Notes: a model not told the origin generated them from the sequence alone. Positions 18,087 through 29,137 are shown, counted from the stretch's first letter. The stretch: DNA of 64,000 nt from Bacteroidia bacterium (GCA_009929375.1 SAAO01000006.1:1-64000), one strand, 5' to 3'. Program-made: numbers and translations.

Positions 18087-20657
18087 TTATTTGCCAATTA
18101 TTGTTTTTTGAATATGCTGAATTTCGAAATTATATGTTCTATTTTTTAGTATCTGTGGCGAAGATATAATAATTTTTTTATTTTCTCCGGGCAACAGATC
18201 AAAAAAGTTGTCGCTAAACCGTGCTCCGTGCACTGGAAACTCTACAAAAAGATCTTTGACCAATTTATCGGACCGAAGAGTTAATTCACATAGACCATCC
18301 TTATATTTGACTGTATAATCTATTTTCGGTTCGGGCAGAAGCAGGTCTTTGGTTTTATTTACAAAATATATTTGTTGATTTATAAGCTTACCTTTATTGT
18401 TAGTTAAGCTTAGTTTTACAAAGGTGCTTTTACGTTCAGCATCCGATAATAGTTCGCTGACTTTCTCTTTCCAAATAACTTTAGATACATTGGCTTCGAT
18501 ATTGGTTTTCTTCTGAAAACGACGAATTATTTTACCTGAAAAATCAGTTACTTCAGCTTTTAAAGTCAGGTCAGGAGAATTTGTAATTAAATCGGAAACG
18601 AGATACACAACAAGAGAATCATTGCGTTGAACGGGACTTACGAGCAAAGGTTCGAATGCGCGTTTCGCCTGATAGTGCAGTGCTTTCCAGTTACCAAAAT
18701 AATCGATTCCGGACCACGACACCACAGGCCAGCTATCGTTTAACTGCCAGTACAAAGTCCCCATACAATAAGGTTTGTTGCGTCGTTGTGCTTCGAATCC
18801 ATACCTCATTCCCTGCCCCTGAAGCACAAGGCCTACATACACAAAGTCTTCAAACTTTTCGGGCACTACATAGTCACGCTCCATATAAGTTCGAATCAAC
18901 GAATTACCAATACTGCTCTTTTGATGCGCATTCATCACTTCCGACTCAAGCTGGTAATCTGCAGGATTTGCAAAACGGGCAATTGTTTTCATTTCGGGGA
19001 AAGACTGGAATCCGAATTCGCTCATAAAACGACCCGTTTCGGTATCGAAACTTTCGAACTTCTTGCGACCATACCAAACTCCCCAGTTATGACTGTCGCC
19101 AAAAGCCCACGAGTCGGGTTTTCCCCAGGTGGACGAAAGTGGTGAGCCGTGAATATACGATCGGCCCAGATCGAACTTATCGACCTGTGAAGGCAACAAT
19201 TCCCGGAAAAGAAGATCATATCCTCTGAACATTTCGCTGTACACCGAAGCCGGAAATCGTTTACTCCAGCCCCACTGATGCATGCCTTCGAGAATCTCGT
19301 TATTGCCGCACCAAAGCGCCAGACAAGCGTGATTGCGAAGCCGTTTGATATTATACTCAGTCTCTTCGCGAACTCTGTTCAGAAATGTATCATCGTGTGG
19401 ATATGTGGTACAACCAAACATAAAATCCTGCCAAACCAGAATGCCATTTTCATCGGCGAGATTGTAAAAAAGGTCCGATTCATAAGTTCCGCCACCCCAC
19501 ACGCGCACCATATTCATATTGGCAGCCAATATATTGCTGAAAAGCTCACGATAACGAGCTTCAGTTACATTGGGCAACATGGCATCCTGCGGAATGTAAT
19601 TGGCTCCCTTTGCATACATTGGCATACCGTTTACTTCGAAGTAAAACGATTCGCCATGCTCGTCTTTTTCGTTTACAAGACGTATCGTACGAAATCCGTA
19701 TCGTTGCGACTTTTCCGACAAAACTGAATTCCCTTTGCTCAGAGTGGTTTTTACAGTATAAAGTACAGGTTTTCCCCAACCATGAGGCATCCAGAGTTCT
19801 GGCTTGTCAATTGTCAGATTTACAGCCAGAATATTCCTGCCAGGTGCAAGCAAAGTATCTTTTATTTTTGTCAATACTGTTTTTCCGTTCAGCAGATATT
19901 CTACAGTTAGCTTCACACTATCGGAAGTGAGAGCGGAAATTTCGGTCGTATGATTCACATCGGCCTTCATGCCCGAAAGTGACATTTGACGGATATGGAC
20001 ATCCTCAATTTTGGCTGTATTATAAAAGTGCAAAGCAACCGGCCGCCAAACGCCACTGGTTACCATGCGGATTCCCCAATCCCAACCATAACTGTAAGGA
20101 GCCTTACGGGAGAAAATACTTAGTTTCTTTTCGTGATGATCGTTATCGGCAGGATAGTTTATGCCTGAGGATTCCCATTGCGGAAGAAGCGATGTGATGG
20201 GTGAATGGAACAGAATGTACATTCTGTTTTCTCCTTTTCGCAAAAGCTTTTTTACATCAGCCTGATATCCTCTGAACATATTGTCCGCTTTCAAAATAAG
20301 CGAACCGTTGAGATACACGTCTGCATAAGTGTCCAACCCTTCGAAGATGATTTCAGCTCCATTATGCTTTAAATCATCTTCCGAAAGCTGAAATATAGTT
20401 CTGTATTCCCAATCACGGTTTTCGACCCATTGAATCTGTTTTTCGTTAGTACCAAAAAAAGGATTGGGAATAAGACTGTGCCTGATAAGATCGTTGTGGA
20501 CAGTACCCGGAACCCGTGCATCGAGCCATTTTCCGGTTCCCGATTCGCAAAACTGCCAATTACTGTGTAAGGCCAGAGTAAAATCTGTCCGATTCTGAGC
20601 CTGTATTGAGAATATCAGTGTCAGTAATACAATGAATGTCAGTCTTGTTTTCTTCAT
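18087..20657 (-). CDS. Beta-mannosidase, GH2
   Basis: The 856-residue exported protein has the GH2 layout: sugar-binding jelly roll (about 25-205), immunoglobulin-like domain (about 210-325), TIM barrel, and C-terminal beta domains. The acid/base is Glu454 in WCGNNEILEG and the nucleophile is Glu547 in MSEFGFQS; VRVWGGGTYESD and LVWQDFMFGCTTYP are specific to beta-mannosidases rather than beta-galactosidases. It would cleave the Man-beta-1,4-GlcNAc bond in N-glycan cores, which fits the locus. A signal peptide ends near residue 21. It is 58 bases after the sialidase gene. Confidence 0.92.
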   Translation of the reverse strand: MKKTRLTFIVLLTLIFSIQAQNRTDFTLALHSNWQFCESGTGKWLDARVPGTVHNDLIRHSLIPNPFFGTNEKQIQWVENRDWEYRTIFQLSEDDLKHNGAEIIFEGLDTYADVYLNGSLILKADNMFRGYQADVKKLLRKGENRMYILFHSPITSLLPQWESSGINYPADNDHHEKKLSIFSRKAPYSYGWDWGIRMVTSGVWRPVALHFYNTAKIEDVHIRQMSLSGMKADVNHTTEISALTSDSVKLTVEYLLNGKTVLTKIKDTLLAPGRNILAVNLTIDKPELWMPHGWGKPVLYTVKTTLSKGNSVLSEKSQRYGFRTIRLVNEKDEHGESFYFEVNGMPMYAKGANYIPQDAMLPNVTEARYRELFSNILAANMNMVRVWGGGTYESDLFYNLADENGILVWQDFMFGCTTYPHDDTFLNRVREETEYNIKRLRNHACLALWCGNNEILEGMHQWGWSKRFPASVYSEMFRGYDLLFRELLPSQVDKFDLGRSYIHGSPLSSTWGKPDSWAFGDSHNWGVWYGRKKFESFDTETGRFMSEFGFQSFPEMKTIARFANPADYQLESEVMNAHQKSSIGNSLIRTYMERDYVVPEKFEDFVYVGLVLQGQGMRYGFEAQRRNKPYCMGTLYWQLNDSWPVVSWSGIDYFGNWKALHYQAKRAFEPLLVSPVQRNDSLVVYLVSDLITNSPDLTLKAEVTDFSGKIIRRFQKKTNIEANVSKVIWKEKVSELLSDAERKSTFVKLSLTNNKGKLINQQIYFVNKTKDLLLPEPKIDYTVKYKDGLCELTLRSDKLVKDLFVEFPVHGARFSDNFFDLLPGENKKIIISSPQILKNRTYNFEIQHIQKTIIGK

Positions 20658-20715
20658 GGAACCATATTTTTAATTTTTCAGTGAAGTAACTATTTTATTT
20701 CGGAATATGGATGAG

Positions 20716-22344
20716 TTATTTCAGAATATCTTTAATTTTCACCGCCTGAAAGGTCATATGAGCCACAGAACTTTCGTATAGAATACCAATTGTTTCACTA
20801 TCGATCAGAGTCAGACAGGAATATCCCCAGTTATTATCTTCATCGAGCAAAAGCTGATTTGCTTCTGGCCAGGTTACACCGCCATCTGTACTTATTTTAA
20901 TGGTGGTATTGTAACGACCTTTTGTTACATTCGGATTTGAAAAAATGAGTAAATCCTTTCCGGTAACATTGTCCGCAGCATTCACCATAAGCAAACTGGC
21001 CTGACAAACCGACTCAGGCAAGGCCGATCTGTTTGAACTGTGTTCAGACCATGTTTTACCAAAATCACGCGTTATGCTTACAGCACGGCTTCCTCCACGA
21101 TTGTCGCGCATGTTGAGCATAAGCATTCCCGGTTCTGTTTCGGCAACCTGCGCTTCAGTGGTATTGGTACGGGCATAATTATGAATATGCCAGTTTTTTC
21201 CACGGTCATTACTGTACATAATGCCGGCATTGGGTACACGGGTTGAATCGATAAACTGAATAGGAAACACGAGTGTACCATCTTTCATGGTAATACCACG
21301 ACCAGGTCCCTGAAGCAGGAAATACCACGAAGGATCTTTTACCTGTTGTGTGATATTTATTGGTTCCGACCATGTTTTTCCATCGTCATCGCTCTTCACC
21401 AGCATCAGCTGAGCTGTTTCGTGAAGTGTCATTCCTTTTTGTGAACTCCACCAGGCACGCTGATTGCCCATTCCGTGTGTCCATGCAGCAATTATCCATA
21501 CTGTTCCGGTCACTTCATCAACCAGAATAGCCGGATCGCCCACTCCGTTCTGAGCGGTTGGCAATCCACCTTCATTGGCGAACGTCATTGGAATACGCAT
21601 TTTCTCCCAGATTCTTCCTCCGTTTGTACTGCGGCTGAGACCTATGTCAACCCTTTCCTGCAAATCAACGCTACTGTTATAGCGCACATCGTAAACTCCA
21701 AGCAGAGAACCTTTTTTGGTAGTCACCAAACCCGGAATACGATAAGCTTTAGAACCGCTGCTTCCTGCATGACGAACACCCACACCCACACGATGTACAA
21801 TATCAGACTGACTGACAGTTTGAAGCGGAAGTTGCGAATTGGCCGAACGGGCTGAAACCACTTTTGCAGTGATTTTTGTATTGAGCTTGCTGTTCTTTTT
21901 CAGTTGAAGACTCACCCAGAAAAAATTACGTCCGGGGAAAAGCTGCTGATTAGCTTTCAGCGTTACCGTGTTTTTAGGTTTCGGTACACGATCTTTCAGA
22001 ACAGAATAAGATGGATTTGCTTTCAATGTATTACCCGGATCGTGCGATGAAACATATTCAACCGGTGCAAAGCGATTCTTTGCATAATCCTGACGAGCTT
22101 CGGTTCCGCTGTAATACAAGCTCAGAGCTGCCACTGATGACAAATCGGTTTCCGGCCCGAATTCGATCTGAATATCACCGAGCGAGTTGACTTTGTCGGC
22201 ATCCAACCGCAGCAAGAACAGCACATTATCAACTCTTTCGATGAGCAAAGGTATACGCGTTTGTTTTATTTCGAGCGTATCGGCAGCTTTGATTGTTGTA
22301 AAAAAAGCAACAAGAGTCAGTGCCAGCGTTATTTTAATCTTCAT
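20716..22344 (-). CDS. nanH: Exo-alpha-sialidase, GH33
   Basis: Sialidase releases terminal sialic acid from glycoconjugates. After the signal peptide comes an N-terminal BNR-associated domain (about 25-185), then a six-blade propeller with YRIPGL (the arginine-bearing FRIP motif, near residue 202) and five Asp boxes (STNGGRIW, DDDGKTW, NDRGKNW, RDFGKTW, TDGGVTW). Other triad arginines are probably in NMRDN and KGRYNTT; the nucleophile Tyr is probably in WGYSCLTLID and its partner Glu in AETEPGM. I start it at the second of two adjacent ATGs (22347 also possible). It follows susD after a 150-base gap containing a hairpin. Confidence 0.94.
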   Translation of the reverse strand: MKIKITLALTLVAFFTTIKAADTLEIKQTRIPLLIERVDNVLFLLRLDADKVNSLGDIQIEFGPETDLSSVAALSLYYSGTEARQDYAKNRFAPVEYVSSHDPGNTLKANPSYSVLKDRVPKPKNTVTLKANQQLFPGRNFFWVSLQLKKNSKLNTKITAKVVSARSANSQLPLQTVSQSDIVHRVGVGVRHAGSSGSKAYRIPGLVTTKKGSLLGVYDVRYNSSVDLQERVDIGLSRSTNGGRIWEKMRIPMTFANEGGLPTAQNGVGDPAILVDEVTGTVWIIAAWTHGMGNQRAWWSSQKGMTLHETAQLMLVKSDDDGKTWSEPINITQQVKDPSWYFLLQGPGRGITMKDGTLVFPIQFIDSTRVPNAGIMYSNDRGKNWHIHNYARTNTTEAQVAETEPGMLMLNMRDNRGGSRAVSITRDFGKTWSEHSSNRSALPESVCQASLLMVNAADNVTGKDLLIFSNPNVTKGRYNTTIKISTDGGVTWPEANQLLLDEDNNWGYSCLTLIDSETIGILYESSVAHMTFQAVKIKDILK

Positions 22345-22413
22345 CATATGTGTTTAAGTATCTGATTTTTTTAATTTTGATTTCTAAATTATTGAAAAGT
22401 TTTGAAAAAACAA

Positions 22414-22441
22414 GAAACTGTCTTTTCACAAAGACAGTTTC
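22414..22441 (-). terminator. Hairpin after susD (partial terminator)
   Basis: A 12-bp perfect stem (22414-22425 with 22430-22441) with a TCAC loop is followed on the minus strand by a T-rich stretch. It lies between susD and the sialidase gene and could stop part of the transcripts, keeping susCD expression above that of the downstream enzymes, as often seen in polysaccharide loci. Confidence 0.65.
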
Positions 22442-22500
22442 CCTGAAATAAACTGATCTATGAGAAACATCATTTCAGCTTTTTACCAAAAAAAATCTAA

Positions 22501-24096
22501 TTACCATTCTTCTTCCACCTGATCGGCAACCTTATAACCCGGTGTTTGTTTCAGGGTTGGGTCACCATTCAGAGTATTTTTATCAACCGGCCAAAGCAGT
22601 TTATGAGTTTCGGTAGCTTTCAGAACCGAAGTAGTTCCGTAGGCCGAAGCTGCATCAAATGCCAGCGATTGTCCGTTTGCAGCATCTTTCATACGAACAA
22701 CATCGTACCAGCGTTTGCCTTCGTAAACAAATTCTTTATCGCGTTCGGACAGAATAGCAAATTCGTTGTCTTTGAATCCGGCATTTGTATAAGCATCAGT
22801 TAGTGCATTATAGTCGGCACCGTAAGCTCTCTGACGAATTTGATTAATGTATGTTGCAGGATCGCCACCTTTCATATTTTCAACTTCGGCAAGCATAAGC
22901 AATACATCAGCATATCGATACATTGGCTCGTTGGTATCGTAAACTCTTGCACCTGTTGAGCTTATTGATCCGGTGAATTTTTTCAACACAGTTCCTTTAA
23001 GCACATTATCCTTGTCGTAATACGCCATGAAAGTTGCGTTTCTGCGTTTATCTTTTGCATTAAAAGAATTCCAGAAATTCAGAGTGTATTCGTAACGTTG
23101 AATAGCTGTACCTTTCAGGTTGAGCGGATCGGCAAGCTTTACACCGCTTGCATCGTAGAACGACACAATATTAGCATCGGCATAAAGAAAGTTCGAAACT
23201 TTGCTGGTAGCTTCGCCATCGGCATAATTGATTCCAAAAATAATTTCTTTGTTATTTTCGTTTGTAGTGGCAAACACCGATGCAAAGTCATCCAAAAGTC
23301 CGAATTTTGTATTGTTTTTCACTTCAGTCAGATATCCTTCAGCTGTTGCAAGATCGGTGGCAGCAGGAACCTGATCGCCCAGACTCACTTTTGCCGACCA
23401 GAGATAAACTTCGGCTGCAAGCATTTGAGTTGCAGCTTTCGACCATGTTACGTTGTTAGTCCACTCAGTACCTGAAGATGCAAAGTATTCGAACGCTTTA
23501 GTGATATCAGCTTTGATAAAGTCCATTACCTGTTTCGGAGTTGAACGCGGAGTGTACAATTGCGATTGTTCTACAGCTCCGTTCAGTACTTTTACTTCTT
23601 TTACAATAGGTACACCACCATAAGCTCTGTAAAGAGTAAAGTAGTAAAGCGCACGTATTGAATAGGTTTGTGCCAGAAGATAATCAACTGCTTTTTGATT
23701 CTCAGTATGTAAGGGTTTTCCTTCCACCTGCTGAATTAGTAAATTGCAATCAAAAATGTTTCCATAAAGACCTCCCCAGCCACTTAAACCTGTATTGTCT
23801 CCGGTAAGTGTATTACCTTTAATTACATCACTATAAGTTGAAACCCCCTGCGAACTTGTACCTGTAACCTGAAGTCCACCTCTGGCCTCGCCAAGAATGA
23901 ATGTACGGTTGAAAGAGTTTGATCTCAGATCGAGATGCATACCGTTGACATAAGTCTGCACCTGAGGAAGTGTTTTCCAGTAGTTTGTACTACCATAATA
24001 ATCGATAGGACCAAGTTCAAGACTGTCGCAGCTTGAGAAAACCACAGCCGAGAAAGCAAATATGCCTACCATGTATTTAATGATATTTGTTTTCAT
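22501..24096 (-). CDS. SusD/RagB family outer-membrane glycan-binding lipoprotein
   Basis: SusD-like lipoproteins cap the SusC transporter and bind incoming oligosaccharides. From the ATG at 24096 the product is 531 residues with a lipoprotein signal (MKTNIIKYMVGIFAFSAVVFSSC); an earlier ATG at 24120 is less likely. The TPR-like core (ALYYFTLYRAYGGVPIV) and the C-terminal block ERDKEFVYEGKRWYDVVRMK are diagnostic. The specific ligand cannot be read from sequence; the neighbours suggest sialylated glycans. The gene follows susC by 30 bases. Confidence 0.94.
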   Translation of the reverse strand: MKTNIIKYMVGIFAFSAVVFSSCDSLELGPIDYYGSTNYWKTLPQVQTYVNGMHLDLRSNSFNRTFILGEARGGLQVTGTSSQGVSTYSDVIKGNTLTGDNTGLSGWGGLYGNIFDCNLLIQQVEGKPLHTENQKAVDYLLAQTYSIRALYYFTLYRAYGGVPIVKEVKVLNGAVEQSQLYTPRSTPKQVMDFIKADITKAFEYFASSGTEWTNNVTWSKAATQMLAAEVYLWSAKVSLGDQVPAATDLATAEGYLTEVKNNTKFGLLDDFASVFATTNENNKEIIFGINYADGEATSKVSNFLYADANIVSFYDASGVKLADPLNLKGTAIQRYEYTLNFWNSFNAKDKRRNATFMAYYDKDNVLKGTVLKKFTGSISSTGARVYDTNEPMYRYADVLLMLAEVENMKGGDPATYINQIRQRAYGADYNALTDAYTNAGFKDNEFAILSERDKEFVYEGKRWYDVVRMKDAANGQSLAFDAASAYGTTSVLKATETHKLLWPVDKNTLNGDPTLKQTPGYKVADQVEEEW

Positions 24097-24126
24097 ATAC
24101 TTAATTGTTTTGTTTAACATAGATTA

Positions 24127-25488
24127 TCAGAAGGTAATATTTAATCCAAACAACACAGTTCTTGGCAGACTATATCCGGCATCCTGAACACCACCAGCTT
24201 CGGGGTTGCTCAAAGTTTTAGCCTGAGTCAGATAGCCTAAGTTCTGACCTGTAACAGAAACATCCATTTTGGTCATTCTGAGAGCCTTTACAACTGCTGT
24301 AGGCATGTTATAAGTAAGAGTCAACTGACGTAAAGACACATAGTCTCCACGGTGAGTAAATAATGTAGAGTTACGATAGTTACCTTTACCAAGCTGGTCA
24401 GCCCACTGATATGTAGGATATTTAGCATTTGGGTTTTCAGGTGTCCAGGTGTTAGTTACATCCATTGTAGTACTGTAAGAACCCTGCATTACACCAAGTA
24501 TCCATGGCAAACGATAATCCAGTACGTGGAAACCTAAAGCATAGTCAAGAGCTGTGTAAAGACTGAAGTTTTTGTAGCTCAGCGAAGTATTGAAACCACC
24601 AACCCAATGCGGAGTTGTATTACCAATTTTCACAAGATCGTAATCATCAATTACATTATCACCATTCACATCTTTCCATCTTACATCACCCGGCAAAATA
24701 GGTAAGCCTTTGCTTGCTACTTTTTCAGCTTCAGTCATTGCATTCCAGTTATTTACTCCATAAAGTGTACGTGTGGTAGCTCCCTGGAAAGAAATTGGTT
24801 TTACAACGCGATCAGTCGGAATTTCAGAAGCATCTTTGTATAATCCATCGGCCTGCCATGCATAAAGTACGCCCGGCTCCTGACCTTCCTGATATCCACC
24901 TACCCAAATAAGATCGGTAGCATCTTTGCCTGAATATACCTGATATGCACCCTGACGATTTCTCTCCAAACCATTTTCAGGTAATTTTACGATAGTATTT
25001 TTGTTGTACGAAATGTTTGCACCAATATTCCATTTGAAATCTTTAGTGTGAATAGGTTTTGCACTTAATTCAATTTCGACACCACGGTTACGGAACTGTC
25101 CGTTGTTGGTTCTGATTGATCTGATACCTGAAGAAACAGGAAGTGTCAGTGAAGCAAACTTATCATCAGTCAAACGATCGTAGAAAGTAAAATTAGCCGA
25201 ATACTTATTGTCTACAAAACTCAGGTCCAAACCACCTTCCAAAGTGCGTGTTTTTTCCCAAAGCAGACCAGGATTAGGTACTGAACCCAATACAAATGTC
25301 GACAAACCATTGTATTTTGCTGCACCCACATAACTTCCCTGAAGTTCGTAAGCTCCAATTCCCGAAACGTTTCCGTTCAAACCGTAACTTGTGCGAACTT
25401 TACCATAAGAAAGTATATCTTCAAAATCGTTCATGAAGGATTCCTTGCTGAAAACCCAACCTGCAGAAACACCTGGGAAGTACCCCAA
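24127..25488 (-). pseudogene. SusC-like transporter, C-terminal part after frameshift
   Basis: This reading frame carries the last 453 residues of a SusC-type barrel, beginning exactly where the upstream frame ends (WGYFPGVSAGWVFSKESF is the normal continuation of NNRWG). It ends in LPRTVLFGLNITF, a typical barrel-closing aromatic terminus. It has no plausible start codon of its own at the junction (only TTG at 25488), so it would be translated only if the shift is a sequencing error or is bypassed. See the entry at 25431-27479. Confidence 0.85.
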
Positions 25489-27479
25489 CGATTATTAATA
25501 AGTCTTGAATAACCGTCGCGACGCATAACCATCGACAGCAGATATTTACCTTCATAATCGTAATTTACCCTTCCAAAGAACGACAAAATGCGTTGCTGGG
25601 TATGATATGAATCAATACTTCTTTTATCTTTATCAGATGAAGTCAGTGCTAAATCGCGGAAGTCGTCGGTAGCAGCACCTGATCCTGATGCGGAGAAACC
25701 ATACATATAAGTATCGTAATACTCAATACCGCCAAGAGCAGTTACATAATGATCGCCAAATGCTTTCTGATAATTCAATACAGCATTGTAAGTCTGATCA
25801 AACAAACGATCGAATCCGGCATAAGAATTACGGGTAGTATTCATTGCGGTAGCCGATGTTTTGAAGTCTCTGTTGAAAGTTTCGTTGTATCCTTCGCTGT
25901 AGAACCAGTTTGCAGTTAATTTCAGGAACAATGATTTGCTGAAATCAACTTTAAATGCCTGCGAGAAGGTAAATTTATCAGTTTGATTGAATACAAAGAA
26001 TTTGTCATCCTGGAAATTCTGGTTACCATCACCACTGTTGTTACCCAAAAGCGGAGTACCATCTTCAGTTTCGAAGCGTACGGTTGGAGGCAACGACAAT
26101 ACGCGGCTGAAATAATTGGCTTCACTCCCCTGCGAACCCGGCATCGATTGCCAGTTTGCTCTGTTGAAGTTGAAACTTGAGATTGAAGTCAACCATGGTT
26201 TAATTTTGTAATCACCATTAAAGATAAACGAGTAACGTTTGTAGAATGATGATACAGGCAAACCCTGTGAGTTATTGTAACCAATACCAGCATAGTAATG
26301 TCCGTTGTCATTACCGCCTGACATATTCAGGTTATAATCCTGAGTATATGAAGGATTAATAAAGTTGTAGTCAGCAGGATTTGTGTTCTTAAAAATAAGA
26401 TCTTCCTTGATGTTTGGATCATTAGGGTACTTATTTTTCAAAAAGTCATACACAGGATCCTTCATTGTTTGCCAGCCTTTATCCAAAAGAAATCTGTTCT
26501 GGTCATTCAGATACATTGTACTCCAGATAGAGTTGGTTGTGTTAGCAAGCGGAGTAACACCATCGGCAGCAAAGTATGCATTACCGGTTCCGAAAGGCTG
26601 AGTTCCCTGCAGGAAGCCAATGTTAGTTGCGTAACCAACACCAGTTCCATCGTTTTTAAACCATACGTTATTAGCTTTTACATAAGCAGGACGCATCCAT
26701 GTCAGATAAGTCTGAGCATCAGCAAATTCGTAAGGATTATTCAGAAAGTTTGCACCCACTTTTACTTTCAGGTTAATTTCTGAAGTTCCGGCTTTTCCCG
26801 ATTTTGTTTTAATCAGAATTACCCCGTTGTTTGCACGTGCACCATAAATTGCGGTAGCACCAGCATCCTTCATAACCTGCATATCTTCAATATCTTCAGG
26901 GTTAATGTCCGACATGCTGCCACGAATCTGACCATCCACAATTACGAGCGGCGATCCAGAACCATCGAGGTTTGTACCACCACGAAGTGTAATGGAAGGA
27001 GTTGCACCGGGATTACCGGAGTTCTGCACCACACGGAGTCCGCTGACAGCACCCGAAAGAGCCTGAGCCGGATTTGAGAAAACCCCCGAAGAAAGTTTTT
27101 GGTTATCTACCTTAGCAATCGAGTTAGTGCTTCGGGCGCGGGTTTGTGAGCTACCGTAACCTGTTACAACAACTTCGTCAAGTTTCTGAGCATCTTCTTC
27201 TAATACTACATTAAAAAAATTACCCGTTTTTACGTCAACAATCATTGATTTGTAACCAATATAGGAAACCTGAACATTGTTTCCTGCATTGATTTTCAAT
27301 GAAAAATTACCATCAATATCTGTGATTGTACCATTACCAGCAGTACCAAGTTCAATCACACTAGCGCCAATTACCGGTTCGGAGGCTTTGTCAACCACAC
27401 GCCCGGAAATAGTTTTGGTTTGTGCCGATAGATTAACGCACAAAGCCAAGCCTAATAAAAAAGAAAGTGCTTTTTTCAT
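25431..27479 (-). pseudogene. SusC-like TonB-dependent transporter, N-terminal part (frameshifted)
   Basis: SusC-like proteins import glycans through the outer membrane using TonB energy. This part has a signal peptide (MKKALSFLLGLALCVNLSAQ), a carboxypeptidase-regulatory-like domain (about 22-100), the TonB box region DEVVVTGYG, a plug domain (about 115-225) and part of the barrel. After NNRWG the frame breaks: the minus strand reads TGGGGTAC where TGGGGTTAC would keep the frame, a one-base deletion near 25480-25485. Corrected, the gene would span 24127-27479 and encode about 1117 residues, the normal length. It lies 42 bases after the epimerase gene and 30 before susD. Confidence 0.9.
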
Positions 27480-27521
27480 TTTTTTCGTGTTTGTTTATTA
27501 TTTGTGAATTTTGAAAGGTGT

Positions 27522-28712
27522 TTACTTAATAATCTCTGATGAGAGCGAATAACTCATTATCAACATTCTTGGTATATGGAAGGGGCCTTTAAAAAGATTT
27601 CCCTTTGCATGTTGCGATACAGTTCCGTCGCGATGCAAATATCCGTACCATTCGCCATATTCGCTATCCGGAAAGTATTTATACATATAATCATTTATTT
27701 TACGATACATTTCAAGGTATTTTTCATCGCCTGTAGCACGGTAAGCATACAAAGTGGCAATTACAGCTTCCGTCTGTGGCCACCAGAACTTCATGTCGTG
27801 TGCGTAATCCTGACAGGGTTTATTTTTGCAATCTCTGAAATTTATTATTCCTCCGAATTCTTCATCCCAACCCCACTCCCACGACCAGTCAAGAATTGTG
27901 GTAGCCATTTTTACAAGTTCAGGATCCCAGTTGCGGGCACGCGCCTCTTCAAGAATAAACCATGAAGTTTCGATAGCATGACCGGGATTTATCAGACGAC
28001 CCATTCCGGTGTCTAAAAATTCTCCATTCGCACCTACCGTTTCAAGCACTGCTTTAAATTCTGGTTTCATAAAGTAAGATGCTATTTCTTTGATCGATTC
28101 GTCAATCTGACGATCGAGCACATCACTTTTAATTGCCTTTCTGATCTGTGATGCTGTATTAATAAGTATCATGCACAACGAATGTCCTCTCACATCCAGG
28201 TTAGCGGTATATTTTGGCTGAAGCAAGCCCGGTGTATTCTTATAATGAAGTATCAGTTCGAAAATGTCGAGTGCTTTTTTGGCATACGACATATCGCCCG
28301 AAGCAATAGCATATTCTGACATTGCAATAGCAGCAAAACCTTCCGAGAACAAATATCTGCGTTTTCTTAAAGGTTTTCCATCGGCAGTTACTTCAAAAAA
28401 CATTCGTCCATCAGTATCGAAACAATAGCTCTCAATGAATCTGATTGCTGAAGCCGAAGCTTCGAGCCACTCGGCCTTTTTTTCAATCTGGTTATAGGCA
28501 AATGCATATATAAAACCAGCTCTTCCCTGAAACCATACAGACTTGGTACTATCAATAAGACTTCCATCGCGATCGACACAGGTATAAAATCCCCCATTTA
28601 CTTTATCCAAACCATTATTCAACCAAAAAGGAAGAATGTTATTAACAAGATCGTTCAGGTATTGTGTATTATATCTGTTCAAATAGTCGGTATAATCAGG
28701 TTCTGTATTCAT
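27522..28712 (-). CDS. N-acylglucosamine 2-epimerase (AGE family)
   Basis: The 396-residue cytoplasmic protein is an (alpha/alpha)6 barrel of the AGE family. It would convert ManNAc, the product of the sialic acid lyase, to GlcNAc. Visible family blocks: FQGRAGFIYAFAYNQ, SEGFAAIAMSEYA, RGHSLCMILINTA, NPGHAIETSWFILEE with the active-site His, and KFWWPQTEAV with a second catalytic His region. There is no signal peptide. It is the first gene of the minus-strand operon, 42 bases upstream of susC, with a long leader. Cellobiose epimerases share the fold, but the context favours ManNAc. Confidence 0.87.
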   Translation of the reverse strand: MNTEPDYTDYLNRYNTQYLNDLVNNILPFWLNNGLDKVNGGFYTCVDRDGSLIDSTKSVWFQGRAGFIYAFAYNQIEKKAEWLEASASAIRFIESYCFDTDGRMFFEVTADGKPLRKRRYLFSEGFAAIAMSEYAIASGDMSYAKKALDIFELILHYKNTPGLLQPKYTANLDVRGHSLCMILINTASQIRKAIKSDVLDRQIDESIKEIASYFMKPEFKAVLETVGANGEFLDTGMGRLINPGHAIETSWFILEEARARNWDPELVKMATTILDWSWEWGWDEEFGGIINFRDCKNKPCQDYAHDMKFWWPQTEAVIATLYAYRATGDEKYLEMYRKINDYMYKYFPDSEYGEWYGYLHRDGTVSQHAKGNLFKGPFHIPRMLIMSYSLSSEIIK

Positions 28713-28760
28713 ACTTATATTTTGCTTAATGAAGAGCTGGGTTTTACTTTACAAAGATTG

Positions 28761-28770
28761 CTTTTGAAAC
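28761..28770. promoter_or_regulatory. CTTTTGAAAC element, copy 1
   Basis: Ten-base element CTTTTGAAAC, also at 29007-29016 and inverted at 29105-29114. This copy lies downstream of the -7 box of the epimerase-susCD promoter, within its transcribed leader. Confidence 0.45.
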
Positions 28771-28791
28771 GATATTATTTTATTAATGCAG

Positions 28792-28825
28792 CAAATGTAC
28801 TATATTTTATTTTATTATCACACAA
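28792..28825 (-). promoter_or_regulatory. Promoter of the epimerase-susCD-sialidase operon
   Basis: On the minus strand TACATTTG (28799-28792) matches TAnnTTTG, with a TTG 23 bases upstream (28825-28823). Transcription would start near 28785, a 70-base leader. The whole 465-base gap 28713-29177 is an AT-rich divergent control region without a gene. Confidence 0.6.
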
Positions 28826-29006
28826 AAAAATATGTGTTTTTTTACAAACATGTTGTAAAACATATTTTTGGTCGATTTTTTTGCGGAGATGCTTAACAAT
28901 AAACACGATTATCTACATTTTGTAAAACAAATTACAATCAAAACCAAAATAAACGTTATAATTCGCCGGATTTAATGCTTCTAAAAAACAAAAAAACTAA
29001 ATTATA

Positions 29007-29114
29007 CTTTTGAAACAAAAAATTCAAGTCTTGCATAAATATATACCACAGCTCATAAATCCGGATACTAAAAGAAAAAAAACCAACAGAATATCCAATT
29101 TTTTGTTTCAAAAG
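29007..29114. promoter_or_regulatory. 18-bp inverted repeat, probable operator of both nan arms
   Basis: CTTTTGAAACAAAAAATT at 29007-29024 is exactly mirrored at 29097-29114 (AATTTTTTGTTTCAAAAG), 72 bases apart. The right arm sits about 38-55 bases upstream of the predicted nanA start site, where a -33 box would normally be but is absent. The left arm faces the divergent operon. A third partial copy is at 28761-28770. I infer a shared regulator. Confidence 0.6.
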
Positions 29115-29137
29115 AGTATTTAATAAAATTATTTATT

